64,000 nt of DNA, taken from NCBI RefSeq assembly GCF_012927275.1, contig NZ_JABBGG010000007.1:186001-250000 (forward strand). The letters are read 5' to 3'. The stretch is from Massilia polaris. Lineage in GTDB: Bacteria; Pseudomonadota; Gammaproteobacteria; Burkholderiales; Burkholderiaceae_D. Every line of letters starts with the position of its first letter. Positions within the stretch are counted from its first letter, which is position 1. Under the pieces are notes generated by a model. The model searched no databases. It was not told where the DNA came from and worked only from the letters and a program-made list of their open reading frames with translations. Positions 29,301 to 38,206 of the stretch are shown one piece after another. The position numbers and the translations under genes are program-made.

Positions 29301-29670
29301 TCTGATGAAGGGGCACAGCTAAGTGAAGCGCCGGGGCCATCGGCACGTCCGATCGGACCGGCGCGTTTCCACGCCTGGCTGGACGACCGGCTTCACAGCG
29401 GGGCGCTCAAGCAGGGCCAGTCGTTTCCGGTGTTCCTGGTGGCGGCCGAAGGCGGCGGGCTGCGCGGCGCCTACTGGACCGCCATGGTGCTCGCGAAATT
29501 ACAGGATGACAGCGAACGGCGCTTTGCCGGCAATCTCTTCGCAGTGAGCGGGGTGTCTGGCGGCAGCCTTGGCGGCGCGGTGTTTGCGTCACTGGTGGCC
29601 GATCATCACAACGGCGCGCTTGGTCGCGCGCCTTGCGCCAGGCATCCCGAGGTCGCTTTCCAGGCCTGCG

Positions 29671-29702
29671 CCACTGCGCCACTGCGGTACTGCGGTACTG
29701 CG
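29671..29702 (+). repeat. Four tandem 8-bp units in the patatin pseudogene
   Basis: CCACTGCG is repeated twice and GTACTGCG twice, head to tail. The reading-frame change between the nucleophile segment and the RDFLSP segment lies close by, so replication slippage here is a likely source of damage. Confidence 0.8.
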
Positions 29703-30603
29703 GCGCGACTTCCTCTCGCCGATCCTTGGCTACCTGTTGTATCCGGACATGGTCCAGCGCTTCCTGCCAGTACCGGTGCCTGCGGCCGACCGCGCGCGCG
29801 ATGGAGCTGGCGTGGCAGGCCGGCTGGGCGGACTCGGTCGGCAGCGACCGCCTCGCACAGCGTTTCGACCGCTTGTGGGAAGGGCCGGCCGGGCTGAAGG
29901 TGCCATCCCTGCTGCTCAACGCGACCGTCGTCGACGGCGGCAACCGCATCATCGCCAGCAACATCGCGATCGACGGCAGCTTCCCCGACGCCTTCGACGC
30001 GTACCACGAACTGATCGACCTGCGCCGAGCGCGAGCCATGGGGCAGGGTGATCGACGGCGGCTATTTTGAAAACTCCGGCGTCGAAACCCTGAGCGACCT
30101 GCTGTTTGCGATGCGGGCAGTGCTGCGCGAATGGCGCAGGGAAGGCTACGTCATCGAACCGGTCGTCATCGTCATCAGTAACGCGCCCGGGGCGATTGCG
30201 CCTTCGGGCAAGCTGGACCCGAATTCGGCGCGGCCGGACGCCACCTTCTTGTCCGAACTGCTGGCGCCGCCGCTGGGCTTGTTCAACACACGTGCCGCGC
30301 GCGCCACCTTCGCCGTCACGGCCGAACGGCGCGACATGAGCGTGCTGCCGCCGCCCGACGCCGAGCGCTTCCTGTGGTTCGGCATCACCACCAGCAACGA
30401 TACCCCGCTTGCATGGGCGCTGGCCGACCGCACCTTCAACGGCATCGACGGGCTGATGAAAACACCACAAAGCGCCCGCTTACCGTTCGACAAAGTGCTA
30501 AAACGTATCCCTGCGCCACAAAATTTCGTGCGCGCGGTTCCACCATAGCGCCAACTCTGTAGAATGCCTCGTTTCCGCTATCAAAGTTAATCGACAATTC
30601 ACC

Positions 30604-31167
30604 GTGCAAATAACCACTGACCGCGCAGCAGAAGAAGCGACCCTGACCATTGCGAGGGGCATCGCTACGGACCACCTACACCGGCGCGCGGACCTGTGTG
30701 GCATCTTCATGGACGCGCTGACATCCGTCCCTCCGACCATCTTCCATCACGATAATCCGGCCCAAGGCGTGTTCACGCGCAAGTCGGGCCACATCACGAT
30801 CGACTGGAAGCGCGTATTCGAGCGCGCCAGCATGGTGTCGCTGAACCTGGTGTCGGACGACTCGCTGGCACTGGCGGACACGGCGTTGACCTTATGCGCG
30901 CGCCATTTGAGCGGCCCGCTGCTGTCGGTCGGCGCGGACGAGGCCACGGTGCTATGCGCAATCTGGAGCTATCGCAACGTCGACGGCCGTATCGACGTCC
31001 AGTCGGCGCACCAGGTCGCGACCCAGAATTTCGCGCTGCGCGACATGGGGGTGCTGGAAGAAAAGCAATTCGAAACGATCCTGTTTGCGCTGGGCCGGAT
31101 GCGGATCCTCGGATTCACTGAGGAAATTATCACCATGCCTGACACGGTCGAGCTCACGTATTCATAA
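30604..31167 (+). CDS. Hypothetical protein
   Basis: Unrecognised 187-aa protein starting at a GTG (30604). It has no signal peptide or membrane segment and looks like a soluble alpha/beta protein; the Cys residues are isolated. Codon use is like the neighbouring genes, with strong third-position GC, which supports a real gene. It follows the disrupted patatin gene by about 55 nt and precedes the small 57-aa gene. No motif that I can tie to a known family is visible, so no function is proposed. Confidence 0.6.
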   Translation: MQITTDRAAEEATLTIARGIATDHLHRRADLCGIFMDALTSVPPTIFHHDNPAQGVFTRKSGHITIDWKRVFERASMVSLNLVSDDSLALADTALTLCARHLSGPLLSVGADEATVLCAIWSYRNVDGRIDVQSAHQVATQNFALRDMGVLEEKQFETILFALGRMRILGFTEEIITMPDTVELTYS

Positions 31168-31244
31168 GCTGCAATGTTGCCTGGCGCACGGTGAAGCGCT
31201 CCAGTCCGCCGTAAGGTAAGGGCTGACCACAACAGGAGGCAACT

Positions 31245-31418
31245 ATGAGCAAGCACAACCAGGACAAGAGCGAACAACTGCAACGCGAAGAGCAGCAGGT
31301 TCAGCAGGAAGCCAACGAAAACCGCCAGAACGCCGAGACTGAAGAAGTCGCTGGCCGCCATAAAAATGACGGCCAGAAAAGCCATGAAGGCGCCGACAAG
31401 GGGCCACGCGGCCAATAA
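31245..31418 (+). CDS. Small hydrophilic Gln/Glu-rich protein
   Basis: A 57-aa frame beginning MSKHNQDKSEQLQREEQQ and ending KGPRGQ. An ideal AGGAGG ribosome site lies at 31234-31239, 5 nt before the ATG. The protein is almost entirely polar (Gln, Glu, Asn, Lys, Asp), has no hydrophobic segment and is probably disordered or helical. It resembles small stress-type hydrophilic proteins only in composition. A hairpin repeat (31435-31483) follows the stop and may end transcription. Function unknown. Confidence 0.7.
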   Translation: MSKHNQDKSEQLQREEQQVQQEANENRQNAETEEVAGRHKNDGQKSHEGADKGPRGQ

Positions 31419-31434
31419 TTTTTTTTTGCATTTC

Positions 31435-31483
31435 AAATCGGGGTCCGTCCCCGGGGTCTGTCCCCGGGGACGGACCCCGATTT
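31435..31483. repeat. Perfect 22-bp inverted repeat, dispersed element copy 1
   Basis: Arms at 31435-31456 and 31462-31483 pair perfectly around a 5-base loop TCTGT. The core occurs again in opposite orientation at 54286-54328. It sits between the 57-aa gene and the convergent SEC-C gene. Confidence 0.9.
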
Positions 31484-31519
31484 GCTTTGATGCGATTTAC
31501 TGCTGGCTGATTATTGCTT

Positions 31520-32233
31520 TTATTCCTTGGCGCCTGCTTCAGCGCCGCAGCATTTCTTGTACTTCTTGCCGCTGCCGCATGGGCAGTCGTCGTTGCGGCC
31601 GACCTTCGGTTCTTCGCGCTTGATCGTCTGCACAGCCGCTTTGCGCAGCGGTACCCAGAACTTGTGGATCGCCGGCAGGTTCGCTTCGATCTGCTGCGCC
31701 AGCTTGTGGGCCTTGGCCGGGTCGTCGACTTCTTTCAGTTCCGCTTCTTCGATTTCGTCGGCGCCGAGCAGGTAGATCGGACGCATCAACGGCGCGAGGT
31801 CGGATTCCCAGATCGGTTGCCACGAACCCGGGCGCAGTTCCATGCCTTCCCAGAAGCCCCAGCACCATGCTTCGGCGTCGAGGATGGCGTCGCCGTTGTG
31901 CTCGTGCTCGCAGAACAGCGGCTCAAATTCCTTCGGCGCGACTTCGAACGTGACCAGCACTTCGTTCATGAAGCGCATGATCAGGTTGACGATTTTTTCT
32001 TCTTCCTTGGCGCTCTTCCACTTCGGCGTGGCGCTCGCGTCCTCGCCCCAGACCTTGACCAGCCACTCGGCCGGCATGATGGTCTCCGGGCCGATCGCAA
32101 TCGCGGTCAGGTAGCCGTGCAGGGTGTCCATCGTCATCGCGTCGTCGGAGCTGCGCTCGGACAGGAGGAACTGGTCGAGTTCGTCGAATTCTTTTTCGGT
32201 AAGGGGCTGGTCGAGTTGCATGGTGTGCTTCAT
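31520..32233 (-). CDS. UPF0149/YecA-like protein with C-terminal SEC-C motif
   Basis: Soluble protein of 237 aa. The N-terminal part (about 10-180) matches the YecA/UPF0149 domain ([28 protein letters not shown]), and the C-terminus is a SEC-C zinc motif, [18 protein letters not shown]. In SecA the same motif binds zinc and SecB or ribosomes; YecA-type proteins of this layout are thought to act with nascent or secretory chains, which is inference here. The first Met gives the natural domain start, and a second Met (MQLDQ) five codons on is possible. It is convergent with the 57-aa gene. Confidence 0.88.
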   Translation of the reverse strand: MKHTMQLDQPLTEKEFDELDQFLLSERSSDDAMTMDTLHGYLTAIAIGPETIMPAEWLVKVWGEDASATPKWKSAKEEEKIVNLIMRFMNEVLVTFEVAPKEFEPLFCEHEHNGDAILDAEAWCWGFWEGMELRPGSWQPIWESDLAPLMRPIYLLGADEIEEAELKEVDDPAKAHKLAQQIEANLPAIHKFWVPLRKAAVQTIKREEPKVGRNDDCPCGSGKKYKKCCGAEAGAKE

Positions 32234-32323
32234 GGTGAGGTTGAAGACGCTAGTTTAACCGCTGCGGGCCAGCGGGCGTGCGAAACTTGTACGCGGCCAT
32301 GCCCGCCACCTTACAATTGAGGG

Positions 32324-33316
32324 ATGACGAACCAGCCACCCCTCCATCCCTTCGCCGGCCTCGGCCCCGACCGCGTCCTCGATGCACTCGACAGCGTCGG
32401 CCTGCGCGGCGATGGCCGCCTCATCGCGCTTAACAGTTATGAGAACCGCGTGTACCAGGTCGGCATGGAGGAGGGGCCGCCGGTGGTGGTCAAGTTCTAC
32501 CGCCCGCAGCGCTGGAGCGATGCCGCCATCCTCGAGGAGCATGCCTTCGTCGAGGAGCTGGCCGAGCGCGAGATCCCGGCGGTGCCGGCGATGGTCATCA
32601 ACGGCCGCAGCCTGCACGAGTTCGAGGGCTTCCGCCTGGCCGTGTTCGAGCGCAGGGGCGGGCGCGCGCCCGAACTTGGCGATCCCGCGACGCTGGAGTG
32701 GATCGGCCGCTTCATCGGACGCATTCATGCAGTGGGGGCGCTCAAGCCATACACCGGGCGCCCGTCCCTCACCATCGAGACCTTCGGGACCGAGCCGCGC
32801 AACTACCTGCTCGAGAACGACTGGATTCCGCCCGAGCTGCTGGCGGCGTACACCAGCGTGGTGGATCAGGCGCTGGCCGGCGTCGCCCATTGCTACGACC
32901 GGGCCGGCGCGACGGCGGTGCTGCGCCTGCATGGCGACTGCCACGCGGGCAACGTGCTGTGGACCGACGCGGGTCCGCACTTCGTCGACTTCGACGACAG
33001 CCGCATGGGACCAGCGGTGCAGGACCTGTGGATGCTGCTGTCGGGCGAGCGCGGCGAGATGGTGCGCCAGCTGGGCGACGTGCTGGCCGGTTACGAGGAC
33101 TTCTGCGACTTCGATCCGCGCCAGCTGTACCTGGTCGAGGCGCTGCGCACTTTACGCCTGCTGCATTATTCGGCGTGGATCGCGCGCCGCTGGGACGACC
33201 CGGCTTTCCCGGCCGCTTTCCCGTGGTTTAACACGCAACGCTACTGGCAGGACCGTATCCTCGAACTGCGCGAGCAGGTCGCGCTGATGGACGAGCCACC
33301 CCTGTGGCCAGTGTAA
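32324..33316 (+). CDS. srkA: Stress response kinase A (Ser/Thr kinase, YihE/RdoA)
   Basis: Cytosolic eukaryotic-like (choline kinase fold) protein kinase of 330 aa that protects cells in stress by countering the MazEF pathway in E. coli. Seen: nucleotide-binding Lys in VVVKFYRPQRW, catalytic LHGDCHAGNVLW (Brenner loop), metal-binding HFVDFDDSRMGP and the family start PFAGLGPDRVLDALDSVGL. Length is normal. It has its own terminator (33338-33361). Divergent from the SEC-C gene across about 90 nt. Confidence 0.93.
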   Translation: MTNQPPLHPFAGLGPDRVLDALDSVGLRGDGRLIALNSYENRVYQVGMEEGPPVVVKFYRPQRWSDAAILEEHAFVEELAEREIPAVPAMVINGRSLHEFEGFRLAVFERRGGRAPELGDPATLEWIGRFIGRIHAVGALKPYTGRPSLTIETFGTEPRNYLLENDWIPPELLAAYTSVVDQALAGVAHCYDRAGATAVLRLHGDCHAGNVLWTDAGPHFVDFDDSRMGPAVQDLWMLLSGERGEMVRQLGDVLAGYEDFCDFDPRQLYLVEALRTLRLLHYSAWIARRWDDPAFPAAFPWFNTQRYWQDRILELREQVALMDEPPLWPV

Positions 33317-33337
33317 TTCCGCTAACACTGCACCCGT

Positions 33338-33361
33338 AAAGCGGCAATATGCGCCGCTTTT
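33338..33361 (+). terminator. Rho-independent terminator of srkA
   Basis: Stem AAAGCGGC/GCCGCTTT (33338-33345 with 33353-33360) ends in a short T run 22 nt after the srkA stop. Confidence 0.65.
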
Positions 33362-33451
33362 CCCTGCCTTCTCGGTCCTCGGCCGTCGCCCCGCGTGACC
33401 GATAATCATCGCAAGGCCACCTGTCCGGGTGGCAGTACCGAGCGAGAAGAC

Positions 33452-35722
33452 ATGGATACCGTACCAGCACTGCACGACGACGCCAACCTGACGATTAACC
33501 TGCCACAGGCCGAAGCCGCGCCGCAGGAGGATTCGCCAACCCGCGCCAAGTCCGAAATGCGCGCCATCCATGAAGCCATCGCCCGCGTCGAAGCCGAAGC
33601 GAAGGCGTCGTGCGCCGCCGAGAGCCGTGCCCACGCCGAGTCGCGCGCCCGCGCACTTGCCGAGGAACGCGCCGCGCTGGACGCCGCCGCCGCCGCCGCC
33701 GCGCTGCAGAACGCGCAGGCATCCGAACAAGCCATCGAAGCCCACCGCGACCGCCTTGAGACCCTGCGCGCCGCCGCCATCGCCAGCACCGAACGCCTCG
33801 AAGCGGTGCGCCAGGAGACCGCCGAACTGCGCGCCCGCGTCGAAGCCGATACCCAGATCAAGCTGGCCGCCGAAGCGCGCGCCAAGACCGAGGACGAGGC
33901 GCGCCGACGCGCCGCGGAACTGGTCGAATCCGACGCCAGGCTGGCGCAGCAGGCCGCACACGCGGCCGACCAGCTGATGGTCGAAACCGAACAAGCCCGC
34001 CTGCAGGCGGTCGAACGTGTCGCGGCAGTGCACGCGGCCCGTGAGGAAGTGGCCTACATCGCCAGCGCCGACGCACGCCTGGCCACGCTGGCGCGCGAAC
34101 GCGAACGCCACGCCAAGGGTGCGCGCCAGACCGCTGAAATGCTGGCCGAAGCCGAGGCCGAAGCGCTGCAGCTGACCGTGCAGCGCGAGAAGGCCGACCA
34201 GATCGCGCTGGCGTCGGCATTTGCACGCGCCGTCGCCGAAGCACGCGCACTCGAGGAAGCGCGCGCGCTGGCCCACCTGGAGCAGGAGCGCGAAGCGATC
34301 GCGCTGGCGCAGGCCGAGTCCGAGCGCGTGGCCGCCGAATCGATCCACCTGCGCCTGCAGACCGAAAAAGAACTGCGCGACGCAGCGGTGCACCGCGAGC
34401 GCGTCGAGCAGATGGCGGCAGCCGGCGCCCAGGCGCGCCGCGAAGCCGAAGTGCGTATCCTGGCCGCCACCGAGCAGCGTATCGCCGTCGACCGCCAGCT
34501 GCGCGAAGTGGCGCTGGCGCGCACCCGCGCCGAGGAAGACGCGGCCGAAAAGGTCAGCGCACGCGTGGAAGCGGAAGCCGAGGCGCTGGAACACAGCAAG
34601 CTGCGTAGCGTGGCCGAGGAGCTGGCCGCCGCGGCCGCGCTGCAGGAAGTCCAGGCACAGCAGCGCGCCCGCGCGCTGGCCGAAGAACGCGCCGCGCTGG
34701 CGCAGGCCGCCAGCGATGCCGCGGCAGCGGAGAACGGCGCCGAGCAGGCGGCCGTCGCGTCGATCGCGCAACAGGTCGAGCTGCAGCGCCATGCCGCAGC
34801 CGCCGCAACGCTCAAGGCCGAACAGGCAGCGCTGCTGGCCGACGCCGAGCGCGAACGCGCCGTGGCCGAACAAGCGGCGCTGGTGCGCCTGCAGGAAAAG
34901 CTGGAAGCGGAGCAGGAAGCCGCCAGCGCCGCCCAGGCGCGCGCCGCTGCGGAACTGGTCCTGGCCGGCCAGCTGCGCCAGCAGGCCGAAGCAGAACGCC
35001 GCATCGAACAGGCGCAGCTGGCCGAGATCGAAGCCACCCGCGCGCTGGTCGAACAGCTTGAAACCGAAGCCGCACAAAAGGCCGCCGCAGCCAGTGCCGT
35101 CGCCGCCCAGCTGGAAGCGGCCGCCGAACTGGCGCGCTTGCAGGCCGAACGCGCGCAGGCCGAACAGGCGAAACTGGCGCTGACCGAAGAACTGCGGGCC
35201 GCCGAACGCGCAGCCGCAACCGCTGAAAGCGAATCGGCGGCGATGCTGGAACAGCAGCTGGTCGCGCAGCGCCACAAGGCGGCCGCCGAAGAACGCGCCA
35301 GCCAGGCGCTGGCCGCCCGCCTCGAATCGGAACAGGCGGCCTGCCTGGCTGCCCAGGTCCGCGCCGACGCCGAGCAGGAAAAAGCGGACATGGCGCGCCA
35401 GCTGGAAGTGGCCGCCGAAGTCGCGGCGCAAGCCGCGGTCGACAAGCGCAATGCGCAGCGCCAGCTGCTGGAAAGCGCGCAGGCCCACGCCGGCCTGCAG
35501 CGCAAGGCCGCAATCACCACCCGCGCGATGGCTGACGCCAGGCAGAAGCTGGCCGAACTGGAAGCGTGCCGCCTCGAGACCGACACCCAGTCGCTCGCTG
35601 CGACGCAGGAATCGATCGCCGTCGAACGGGCCGAAGTCGCGGCCGGCGCTGCACAGCGCACGACATCGGCAAGCATCACCCGCGAAGTTATCGGCCGCCT
35701 GACCCAGCCGGCCAAGCTGTAA
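33452..35722 (+). CDS. Ala/Glu/Arg-rich long coiled-coil protein
   Basis: Protein of 756 aa made almost entirely of charged Ala-rich helix (repeating A-E-x-R/Q patterns such as ARAEAEALEHSKLRSVAEEL-like blocks). There is no signal peptide, membrane segment or globular domain that I can see. It predicts one very long coiled coil, like filament or scaffold proteins (crescentin/bactofilin-interacting or SMC-arm-like), but no specific family is recognised. Start: the GTG at 33395 opens the frame, but the ATG at 33452 has GAGAAG just upstream and is preferred. The GC-rich repetitive coding produces very long antisense frames that are not real genes. Confidence 0.75.
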   Translation: MDTVPALHDDANLTINLPQAEAAPQEDSPTRAKSEMRAIHEAIARVEAEAKASCAAESRAHAESRARALAEERAALDAAAAAAALQNAQASEQAIEAHRDRLETLRAAAIASTERLEAVRQETAELRARVEADTQIKLAAEARAKTEDEARRRAAELVESDARLAQQAAHAADQLMVETEQARLQAVERVAAVHAAREEVAYIASADARLATLARERERHAKGARQTAEMLAEAEAEALQLTVQREKADQIALASAFARAVAEARALEEARALAHLEQEREAIALAQAESERVAAESIHLRLQTEKELRDAAVHRERVEQMAAAGAQARREAEVRILAATEQRIAVDRQLREVALARTRAEEDAAEKVSARVEAEAEALEHSKLRSVAEELAAAAALQEVQAQQRARALAEERAALAQAASDAAAAENGAEQAAVASIAQQVELQRHAAAAATLKAEQAALLADAERERAVAEQAALVRLQEKLEAEQEAASAAQARAAAELVLAGQLRQQAEAERRIEQAQLAEIEATRALVEQLETEAAQKAAAASAVAAQLEAAAELARLQAERAQAEQAKLALTEELRAAERAAATAESESAAMLEQQLVAQRHKAAAEERASQALAARLESEQAACLAAQVRADAEQEKADMARQLEVAAEVAAQAAVDKRNAQRQLLESAQAHAGLQRKAAITTRAMADARQKLAELEACRLETDTQSLAATQESIAVERAEVAAGAAQRTTSASITREVIGRLTQPAKL

Positions 35723-35745
35723 AGGCTGGACGGAGATATTTAGTA

Positions 35746-35775
35746 TTGATGTGGCCGCGTTCGCGGTAGTATTAT
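35746..35775 (+). promoter_or_regulatory. Probable sigma-70 promoter of the solute-binding protein gene
   Basis: TTGATG (35746-35751) and TATTAT (35770-35775) are 18 nt apart, and the gene starts 31 nt after the -10 element. Each hexamer has one mismatch to consensus. Confidence 0.5.
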
Positions 35776-35806
35776 CAATTTACTACCTAATTCTTTTCGT
35801 GAATTC

Positions 35807-36520
35807 ATGCTCAGGACTTTTTCCTTCCTGCTCGCGCTTGCCGCGTTGCCCGCGCGGGCAGCCGACATCACCTTCCTGGTCGATACGGGAACCGAGATGC
35901 CGATGGCGCGCTTCCAGGGCTGGCAGCTGGTCGGAGGCATCCAGTACGATCTGGGCCTGGCCCTTGCCAAGGCGATGGGGCGTGACGCGAAGTTCGAGAT
36001 CCTGCCGCGCCAGCGCATGTTGAACGCGCTCGAAAAGGGTACGGCCGATGTCATTTGCAACTACATGCCGCAATGGCTTAGCGGTCCGTTCGGCTGGAGC
36101 CAGCCATTCCTGCCAACGGTGGAAGTGTTGCTGACCAGCATAGAGGCCGAGCGTCCGCGCAAGCTGTCGGATGTGACGGGCCAGCCGATTGGCACGGTGC
36201 TGGGATACAAGTACCCCGAGCTCGAAAAAGCCCTCGGTGACGGCTTCATCCGCGACAACGGGCCGACCACGGACGCCAGCCTGCGCAAGCTGGCGGTGGG
36301 CCGGATGCGCCATGTCGTTACCAGCGAATACATCTATCACTATCGCCTGAAGCAGGGCGACATGCCAATGGCGGTGCACGAGCCGCTCGTAATCAAACGC
36401 CATGTTACGCAGTGCGCGGTGTCGCCGAACGGGCGTGTGAAAGTCGCCGAAGTCAATGCGGGGATTGCGCAGATGCAGCGCAGCGGGGCGGTAGCGGAAA
36501 TCGTTGCCAGGTACCGATAG
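35807..36520 (+). CDS. Periplasmic solute-binding protein, amino-acid-type (SBP_bac_3)
   Basis: Secreted protein of 237 aa with a signal peptide (MLRTFSFLLALAALPARA, cleavage before ADITF) followed by a type II periplasmic-binding fold (GIQYDLGLALAKAMGRDAKF, LEKGTADVICNYMPQWL, LAVGRMRHVVTSEYIYHY). Family members bind amino acids or serve as sensor-like receptors. No ABC permease or ATPase genes are adjacent, so it is an orphan binding protein and may instead feed a signalling protein. The ligand is unknown. Ends 51 nt before a convergent gene. Confidence 0.85.
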   Translation: MLRTFSFLLALAALPARAADITFLVDTGTEMPMARFQGWQLVGGIQYDLGLALAKAMGRDAKFEILPRQRMLNALEKGTADVICNYMPQWLSGPFGWSQPFLPTVEVLLTSIEAERPRKLSDVTGQPIGTVLGYKYPELEKALGDGFIRDNGPTTDASLRKLAVGRMRHVVTSEYIYHYRLKQGDMPMAVHEPLVIKRHVTQCAVSPNGRVKVAEVNAGIAQMQRSGAVAEIVARYR

Positions 36521-36571
36521 CGCCGGTTCAAAATTCGGCGGCCGTCATCCGCCGTATGCTGCCTGCGACGC

Positions 36572-36943
36572 CTACTGCGTCACCTGTACTTTCGCCACGA
36601 AATACTCGGTCTCCCCAAAACACGAACTCGGCACGCCGCGGTGCTGCGAATAACTCAGCAGTACGCGCTTGCCGGTGGCGGCAGCCAGCTGGCGCGCCGT
36701 TGCATCGTCCCGCACCGAAAACGCGAAGCGTTCCGGGATCGCACCAGGCATGCTCGAGAGCAGGATTTCGCCTTCCCACGTTTTGCATAGCCACCCCTTG
36801 CGCGAGAATTTCTGCAGGAAACCGGCGCGTTCGCCTTCCGAATAAGACCAGCTTAGCGTTATCCAGGTGTACAGCGAAAATGCCGCCGCGGCGGCGGCAA
36901 GCATGGCGAGGAAGATCAGGCTCAGGCGTTTTTGTGTGGGCAT
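36572..36943 (-). CDS. Small membrane-anchored hypothetical protein
   Basis: Protein of 123 aa starting MPTQKRLSLIF, with one N-terminal hydrophobic segment (about 7-25) and a soluble domain containing WSYSEGERAGFLQKFSRKGW and CKTWEGE, a motif I recall from uncharacterised betaproteobacterial proteins. The frame is open upstream to 37114, but that part overlaps the DUF475 gene and is rejected. Likely anchored in the inner membrane with the domain outside. Function unknown. Confidence 0.7.
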   Translation of the reverse strand: MPTQKRLSLIFLAMLAAAAAAFSLYTWITLSWSYSEGERAGFLQKFSRKGWLCKTWEGEILLSSMPGAIPERFAFSVRDDATARQLAAATGKRVLLSYSQHRGVPSSCFGETEYFVAKVQVTQ

Positions 36944-37017
36944 AGGGTCGGCGTTGTCGTTATTCGAGGCCCGTGAAGGCGTGTGCATTGTGCCATGCCT
37001 GAGGCAGGACGGACAGG

Positions 37018-38058
37018 TCAGGGAACCAGCTCCCCCGCGTGGCGGCGCCGGTGGCGCAGCGACGACCAGATCGACACCACAATGAAGGCGACCCCGGACA
37101 GGCCGGTGAACCATTCAGGAATGTGGTACCTGACGCTGGCGAACATGATCAACGCGAGGATGCCGATGGCGTAATGCGCGCCGTGCTCGAGGTAGACGAA
37201 TTCCTGGAGGGTGCCCTGGTCGACGAGGTAGACCGTCATCGAGCGCACGAACATGGCGCCGATGGCCAGCCCCAGCATGATGATGACGACGTCGTTGGTG
37301 ATCGCGAAGGCGCCGATCACGCCGTCGAAGCTGAACGAGGCGTCGAGCACCTCCAGGTACATGAAGCCGCCGAAGCTGCCGCGCGAGATCATTTTGCCGA
37401 TGGTCGGGTCTTCTTCCTCCTCTTCGAGCAGGCCGCTGATCCAGTTGACCCCGACATAGATGGCGACGCCCAGCACGCCCGACGCCAGCACGCTGAGCTT
37501 GCGGCCCTCCGGGACCAGCGACATGCTGGCAAACACCGCCAGCAGTGTAAGCAGGACCGCCAGTCCCTCGGTACCGTGCTTGCCTACCTTTTCTTCGACC
37601 CATCCCAGCCAGTGGAGTTCCTTGTCGTCGTCGAACAGGAAGTTCAGGAAAACCAGCAGCAGGAAGGCGCCGCCGAAGGAGGCGACTTCGGCATGGTTTT
37701 CGGTCAGGTGGCGCGAGTATTCGTCCGGCGTATTGATGGCCATGGTCCAGACCTCGCCCAGGCCGAGCCCGGTGGCGACGGACACGATCAGCAGGGGAAA
37801 TACCAGCCGCATGCCGAACACCGCCACAAGGATACCGACGGTGAGGAAGAGCTTGCGCCAGAAGTCATTCCAGTGCCGCAATACGGATGCGTTCACCACG
37901 GCGTTGTCGAACGACAGCGACACTTCCAGCACGCCAAGCACGGCCGAGATCCATAAGGCGGCCAGCATCCCCTGCACGCCGCCGCGCGAATAGCCCCACC
38001 AGCCGGCAACGCCCATCAGCACAACAGTTACCGCGATCGAAAACCGGAAGTGCTTCAT
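37018..38058 (-). CDS. DUF475/TerC-family integral membrane protein
   Basis: Polytopic inner membrane protein of 346 aa with roughly eight hydrophobic segments. It carries the TerC-like acidic motifs in membrane segments: LEVSLSFDNAVVNASVL near residue 44 and FMYLEVLDASFSFDGVIGAF in the second half. TerC-group proteins are linked to metal-ion handling (Mn2+ export) and tellurite resistance. A stretch of five Glu (EEEEE) precedes the second half and could be a cytosolic loop. It is divergent from the DUF212 gene, and its metal role is by family only. Confidence 0.88.
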   Translation of the reverse strand: MKHFRFSIAVTVVLMGVAGWWGYSRGGVQGMLAALWISAVLGVLEVSLSFDNAVVNASVLRHWNDFWRKLFLTVGILVAVFGMRLVFPLLIVSVATGLGLGEVWTMAINTPDEYSRHLTENHAEVASFGGAFLLLVFLNFLFDDDKELHWLGWVEEKVGKHGTEGLAVLLTLLAVFASMSLVPEGRKLSVLASGVLGVAIYVGVNWISGLLEEEEEDPTIGKMISRGSFGGFMYLEVLDASFSFDGVIGAFAITNDVVIIMLGLAIGAMFVRSMTVYLVDQGTLQEFVYLEHGAHYAIGILALIMFASVRYHIPEWFTGLSGVAFIVVSIWSSLRHRRRHAGELVP

Positions 38059-38206
38059 TCATTTCCCCTGGTTTGGGCTGGTCATGCAAAAAATACCACA
38101 GATGCACATATTAACCGCTGTCCGATGGCGAATGGCGCAGGGAAGATGGCCGTTGCGTTACTTGTTCTGCGATAATTCTGCATAGCATTTTTTTATGGAA
38201 GAACCG

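Larger units (their letters stand above)
28219..30548 (+). pseudogene. Membrane-anchored patatin-like phospholipase, disrupted
   Basis: Remains of one gene spread over several frames. Frame 1 (28219-28980) encodes a multi-spanning membrane domain ending SSWNDN, where a ~320-bp IS200/IS605-type element intervenes. Frame 3 resumes at about 29301 with the patatin oxyanion block AAEGGGLRGAYWTAMVL and nucleophile elbow GVSGGS. Coding then moves to another frame (RDFLSPILGYLLYPDMVQRF), another (LKVPSLLLNATVVDGGN) and a last one from about 30048 with the catalytic Asp in VIDGGYFENSGVETL, ending at 30548. At least three frameshifts plus the insertion make it non-functional unless sequencing errors explain them. 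The intact protein would pair a membrane domain with a Ser-Asp lipase. Confidence 0.82.

Noticed and set aside
29323-29547. Short plus-strand frame after the inserted element
   Set aside because: The patatin motifs lie in a different frame of the same stretch.
33152-35488. Antisense frames of 778 and 553 aa opposite the coiled-coil gene
   Set aside because: They mirror the repetitive GC-rich codons of the plus-strand gene and have no start signal or domains; they are shadows.
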